Assembly: GCA_905250075.1 (NCBI GenBank)
Contig: CAJNOP010000019.1
Span: 2,860,094 to 2,924,093, forward strand
Direction of reading: 5' to 3'
From: Rotaria sp. Silwood1
Taxonomy: Eukaryota > Rotifera > Eurotatoria > Philodinida > Philodinidae
DNA: 64,000 bases
Each line of letters begins with the position of its first letter. Positions within the stretch are counted from its first letter, which is position 1. Shown here piece after piece: positions 60,701-64,000 of the stretch. The notes under the pieces are model-generated. The model ran no database searches and was not told where the DNA came from. It was given only the letters and a program-made list of their open reading frames with translations. A program made the translations under genes and the position numbers.

Positions 60701-62830
60701 ATGGCATCGATCTTTTTCATAATATTGATCACTATTGTCATGATCCCAACATCGACAAAAGCTGCTACGACAAATATTCTTTTATACGATTTGCGTCCTT
60801 CAACGAAACTTCCACTCGATGATATATACGAATATGCTCATTTGCTAGGTGCACTAAGTGGACTTGCAAATAGAGATGAGCCTAGATTGTTTACAATTTA
60901 TAGCGATTCAGATCTACGTTGGTTATTCTATATGGCCTCAGTCAATTGGCCACAAGATGCTAATTACATGGTAGTAGCGTCGCTGATTGACCTCATTAAA
61001 CTTCTATCCGATGGTATAACGGGTGTTGCCCTTTATGATCCTAGAGTTCCTGCAACTTCAAATCTTGCATCTACTGCATCGGGTGTTTACGATCTAATAC
61101 CAATTTGCTATAGACCCATTCCTAACTCTTTGTATACTCAACTTGTTGTGAAAGGTCCACAGCTGCCCATCAAAATAAACTTTGTAGATATGTTCACGGG
61201 AAACGTTACAGGTAGTGCTAAAGCTGATGCCTACTTGTGGGCAGCTAAACATTTCCTTGATAGTAAACTGGCAGACGCTACTTACCTCGGTTATTACATT
61301 GACAAGTGGTGGTCTCAATCTACTCAAGCATCACAAGTTTCTTTCGAAAATTTGGCAGTTAATCACGACTGGATCATCAAAAATCGTGGATTTGTATTTG
61401 ATTTATCACCTTGGAATGATGAAGCACCGAATGATGATCCTCAACAACCTATTGGAACAGATTGCAATACACTCATTACATTATTACAGAAATCATATCA
61501 GCAACACAATGGAACGAAGTTTAGCACCGTAAGTGGGTTTGTACCATGGCTCTTCAAATATGTGAATGAAAAGCATGGTGGGGTACCATCTGAGTGGCGT
61601 ATGACTCACATCATGTCTGCATTTAATGTTGTAATAGATGCAGATGCTTGTTGTGTGGATTATTTCGCTAATGCTGCCTTCTTTAGTCATTATTCATCAA
61701 CGCAAGGTGACAAACGCTTTATTCAAAATCCTTTACCATCTCGTGAACAACTTATTCAACAAAGGTTTTTAAATGATCTGAATATAGTATCCCAGAAAAC
61801 ATACAGTCTATATTACGCAGGCGATTATGATTCAGCAGCGTGGTTTGCTAATAAATTCAAAAACCTCTGGGATGATCCCAAACGTGGATCTGTACCCATT
61901 GCATGGGCCATAAATCCCAATCTGTATAACCGCTTTCCATTACTACATCCTTATTTGTATCAAACTCGTACAGCTAATGACTTCTTTGTCAGTGGGGACT
62001 CTGGTTCTGGCTACTTAAACCCTACTCAGTTATTTGAGCCAAGAAAATTTTCTAGTTTACCTCGTGCCGATGATCTATGGATTGAAAGAAACCGATTCTT
62101 TTACAATAAGTTCAACATTAAACACACGGGATTCGTCATCAATGGTGAGGCTGGCATGTTAACCAATGTTTCTGACTTGATGTACACTAAATTCAGTCCT
62201 CTTGGATTTACACGTCAACAAGGTTATACAACACTTGGAGAAACGGCGCTAATACCTGGTACAAGGGTGCCTAGTTTCACTGAAACAGATCTATCGGACA
62301 AAGACGAAGTACAACAAATACTCTCATATTATAAACCCAATGATGTAAGATTCGTAGTCTTCCGAGGTATTTTGCGCAGTGCATCCAACTATGCAGATAT
62401 TGCTGAAAAAGTTCAACAAATACAGCCTAATATTACTTTCGTTGATCCATATACATTTGCTCTACTTGCTAGAATTCATCTAAGTGGAGATGCTTCAAAT
62501 AATGATGACCTTGTTTCTTATGTTGACGATAATCTTCCACGATTGGTTAGCAAAGGAGATATTATCACAGTTAATTTTTCCATTCGAAATGAAGGTTGGA
62601 ATACATTGAACAATCTTCATTTGAAACTGATATTTGCTTGTGATATTGAGTATATATTTAGTTGGAGCACTGAAATCAAACACGGTGATGTTGGAACATC
62701 TTCTTATCAGTTTCAAGTTGAATGTGATCAACCTGGAGAGTATAAGGTGAAGTATCAGCTTTTTAGAGGTAATACGTCCTTTGAAGAGTTCGGAAATGTT
62801 CCATGGACCAGCTTGGTGCAAGTGCTTTAA
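60701..62830 (+). CDS. Secreted GxGYxYP-domain protein (putative glycoside hydrolase) with C-terminal beta-sandwich
   Basis: An uninterrupted 709-aa frame from the Met at 60701, chosen because it starts a signal peptide (MASIFFIILITIVMIPTSTKA); the frame is open to 60590 upstream without a Met. The N-terminal part (DLRPS...YEYAHLLGALSGLANRDEPRLFT) and the central motif SGDSGSGYLNP (about residues 431-441) match the GxGYxYP family, here with Asn-Pro for Tyr-Pro. That family is annotated only as a putative glycoside hydrolase and is mainly bacterial, with protist members. After about residue 600 a CARDB/Ig-like module follows (VSKGDIITVNFSIRNEGW). It has no introns, unlike most genes in the window, and ends 79 bp before a telomere-like repeat tract. 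Horizontal acquisition is likely; substrate unknown. The frame shows no lesion, so it may be functional. Confidence 0.85.
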   Translation: MASIFFIILITIVMIPTSTKAATTNILLYDLRPSTKLPLDDIYEYAHLLGALSGLANRDEPRLFTIYSDSDLRWLFYMASVNWPQDANYMVVASLIDLIKLLSDGITGVALYDPRVPATSNLASTASGVYDLIPICYRPIPNSLYTQLVVKGPQLPIKINFVDMFTGNVTGSAKADAYLWAAKHFLDSKLADATYLGYYIDKWWSQSTQASQVSFENLAVNHDWIIKNRGFVFDLSPWNDEAPNDDPQQPIGTDCNTLITLLQKSYQQHNGTKFSTVSGFVPWLFKYVNEKHGGVPSEWRMTHIMSAFNVVIDADACCVDYFANAAFFSHYSSTQGDKRFIQNPLPSREQLIQQRFLNDLNIVSQKTYSLYYAGDYDSAAWFANKFKNLWDDPKRGSVPIAWAINPNLYNRFPLLHPYLYQTRTANDFFVSGDSGSGYLNPTQLFEPRKFSSLPRADDLWIERNRFFYNKFNIKHTGFVINGEAGMLTNVSDLMYTKFSPLGFTRQQGYTTLGETALIPGTRVPSFTETDLSDKDEVQQILSYYKPNDVRFVVFRGILRSASNYADIAEKVQQIQPNITFVDPYTFALLARIHLSGDASNNDDLVSYVDDNLPRLVSKGDIITVNFSIRNEGWNTLNNLHLKLIFACDIEYIFSWSTEIKHGDVGTSSYQFQVECDQPGEYKVKYQLFRGNTSFEEFGNVPWTSLVQVL

Positions 62831-62909
62831 ATGATCATTTATTAAAATATTTTGACGTTCTTAACTTCAAAAATTTGCTCGTGATACAATTTATGAATAG
62901 AAAAACAAA

Positions 62910-63222
62910 GGGTGTGGGTGGGTGGGTGGGTGTGGGGTGTGAGTGTGAGTATGGGTGGGTGTGGGTGTGGGGTGTGAGTGTGGGTGGGTGTGGGGTGTGG
63001 GTGGGTGTGGGGTGTGGGTGGGTGTGCGTGGTGGGCGGGTGTGGGTGGTGGGCGGGTGTGGGTGTGGGTGTAGATGTGAGTCTTATTCTAAAACATATGC
63101 ACATCCACATCCACACCCACACCCACACCCACACCCACACCCACACCCATCCACACCCACACCCATACCCGCACCGACCCATCCCACACTCACACCCACA
63201 GCCACACCCATCACCCATACCC
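62910..63222. repeat. Telomere-like TGTGGG/CCCACA tract, head-to-head
   Basis: 62910-63080 is G-rich on the plus strand (TGTGGG, GGGTGTGGGTG and variants with GAGTGT). 63099-63222 is the C-rich complement (CCACAC repeats with a few CCATCC/CCATACCC variants). The inner arms mirror each other (GGGTGTGGGTGTAGATGTGAG at about 63060-63080 versus the inverse of GCACATCCACATCCACACCC at about 63099) around an 18-bp unique spacer. TGTGGG is the telomeric repeat reported for bdelloid rotifers. Frames crossing this tract are low-complexity artefacts. Confidence 0.85.
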
Positions 63223-64000
63223 TTCATCGAAATTCACTTGTACGACTGAATATTAATCTGATCAAAATTACGTAAGTCGATAGAGAAATCGATACTCTGC
63301 TCAGTTACATATCAAAGAAAAAAAAATTTAATGTGGAAACAACCAAAACTTCTTTGAGGAAAAGGGAAAAATCATGTATGAAAAAAAATGTCACAAAAAC
63401 ATTCTTCAGAGAATCACACAATTTTTTTTTAGAAAGGATAGAAAATAATCCCATTGAAAAATGAATGGTCAGGTAGACAAAATAATGGTCTACTACCTTA
63501 CATACAACAAATAAAAGGTTTCAGTACTTCGATGGATAGTAAAAAAATGACCTGAGAAATCGTCTGAAAATTGTTGGATAAAAAAATTGCTTGTGAGCGT
63601 TTCAAAATGTATCGAATTGTTGTACCAGATTCAAAATAAATAAATGCGGAAACTACGGATTTAAATCCGAGAGTTATGTGTACTTCAAAAAGTGAATTAT
63701 ACAAATCAATCGTCCTAGACTGTCTGAATATCAAAATTATACTGTGAAATCTACCATTTAAAATGTTGATTTCTATTGCGCGTTGCCAAACCAATAGGAC
63801 ATGGGACCGAATACAGCTCAAGTTTGAACTCTTTCCCTTGATTTACCCTAAGAAAGTCGTTTTTCCTATAACTTCATTTCTATTGGTCACTGCACAACTA
63901 ATAGTATTTCGATGGAAGTGCAGTACACATTCGAGTTCTTCATATCTGAAAATCTCGAAGTATCATCAGTGTGACCGGAAGATAAAGCTCTATTTGTGGA
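63223..64000. other. Unique A+T-rich sequence beyond the telomere-like tract
   Basis: No gene recognised. A 107-codon minus-strand frame (63821-63498) has no motif and atypical composition and is judged doubtful. The return to unique sequence shows that the repeat tract is interstitial in this assembly rather than a chromosome end. Confidence 0.45.

Noticed and set aside
61094-61690. Open frames overlapping the GxGYxYP gene on both strands
   Set aside because: They are out-of-frame or antisense shadows of the long coding frame.
62803-63275. Three overlapping open frames rich in Gly/Val/Cys/Trp or His/Pro/Thr
   Set aside because: They are produced by the TGTGGG/CCCACA repeat and have no independent coding support.
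1-64000. CRISPR arrays, rRNA, tRNA genes and bacterial operons
   Set aside because: No spaced direct repeats of CRISPR type, no cloverleaf-like sequences with T-loop GGTTCRA contexts and no clustered co-oriented genes were found. The spliced genes indicate a eukaryote.

Overview
The window looks like nuclear DNA of a small aquatic animal, most likely a bdelloid rotifer (Adineta/Rotaria type). It is strongly A+T-rich. Its genes carry GT-AG introns in two size classes, about 50-75 nt and about 500-2,700 nt. Conserved animal genes (POFUT1, the ciliary gene CFAP58, an SDR, a GPCR) sit beside genes whose closest families are bacterial or fungal (GT15 mannosyltransferase, GH51 arabinofuranosidase, a GxGYxYP protein). 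There is also a large tract of TGTGGG/CCCACA repeat, the unit reported for bdelloid telomeres. The species assignment is inference; no search was run.

Layout. 0.5-2 kb (-): POFUT1. 2.6-8.3 kb (+): CFAP58, eight exons, divergent from POFUT1 across a 670-bp spacer that holds an RFX X-box-like palindrome. 9.3-13.1 kb (-): a four-exon type II membrane protein with a Thr-rich stalk, interrupted by a 10-N scaffold gap, and a C-terminal lectin-like region. 17.4-17.8 kb: a 53-bp minisatellite. 18.7-19.4 kb (-): a secreted SGNH/GDSL hydrolase. 20.8-23.9 kb (-): a two-exon gene joining a RING/U-box-like finger, a TRAF-type zinc finger, a coiled coil and RNI-type leucine-rich repeats. A short paralogue lacking the last two parts follows at 24.8-25.4 kb (-). 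25.4-32.8 kb: gene-poor DNA with foldback elements and one orphan exon.

32.9-34.7 kb (+): a five-exon GT15 mannosyltransferase. 37.1-39.2 kb (+): a GH51 arabinofuranosidase pseudogene with two in-frame stops. 43.1-44.1 kb (+): an SDR (retinol/17-beta-hydroxysteroid dehydrogenase type). 45.0-47.5 kb (-): two tandem secreted Ly6/uPAR-like proteins. 50.3 kb: a 325-bp palindromic MITE-like element. 54.0-55.0 kb (+): a rhodopsin-class GPCR. 55.3-56.4 kb: a decayed hAT-like element. 57.1-57.4 kb (+): the 3' end of an unidentified gene. 60.7-62.8 kb (+): an intronless GxGYxYP protein that stops 79 bp before a 313-bp TGTGGG/CCCACA tract, G-rich on the left and C-rich on the right, the arrangement expected of a head-to-head telomere join.

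Taken together, the left third is mostly conserved animal gene content. The right two thirds resemble the subtelomeric accessory DNA described in bdelloids: sparse genes, candidate foreign genes (one dead), small DNA transposons and telomere-like repeats. Several proteins are secreted or membrane-anchored and concern carbohydrate: POFUT1, GT15, GH51, GxGYxYP and the lectin-like protein. There is no evidence that they act in one pathway. No tRNA, rRNA, CRISPR array or intact transposase gene was recognised.
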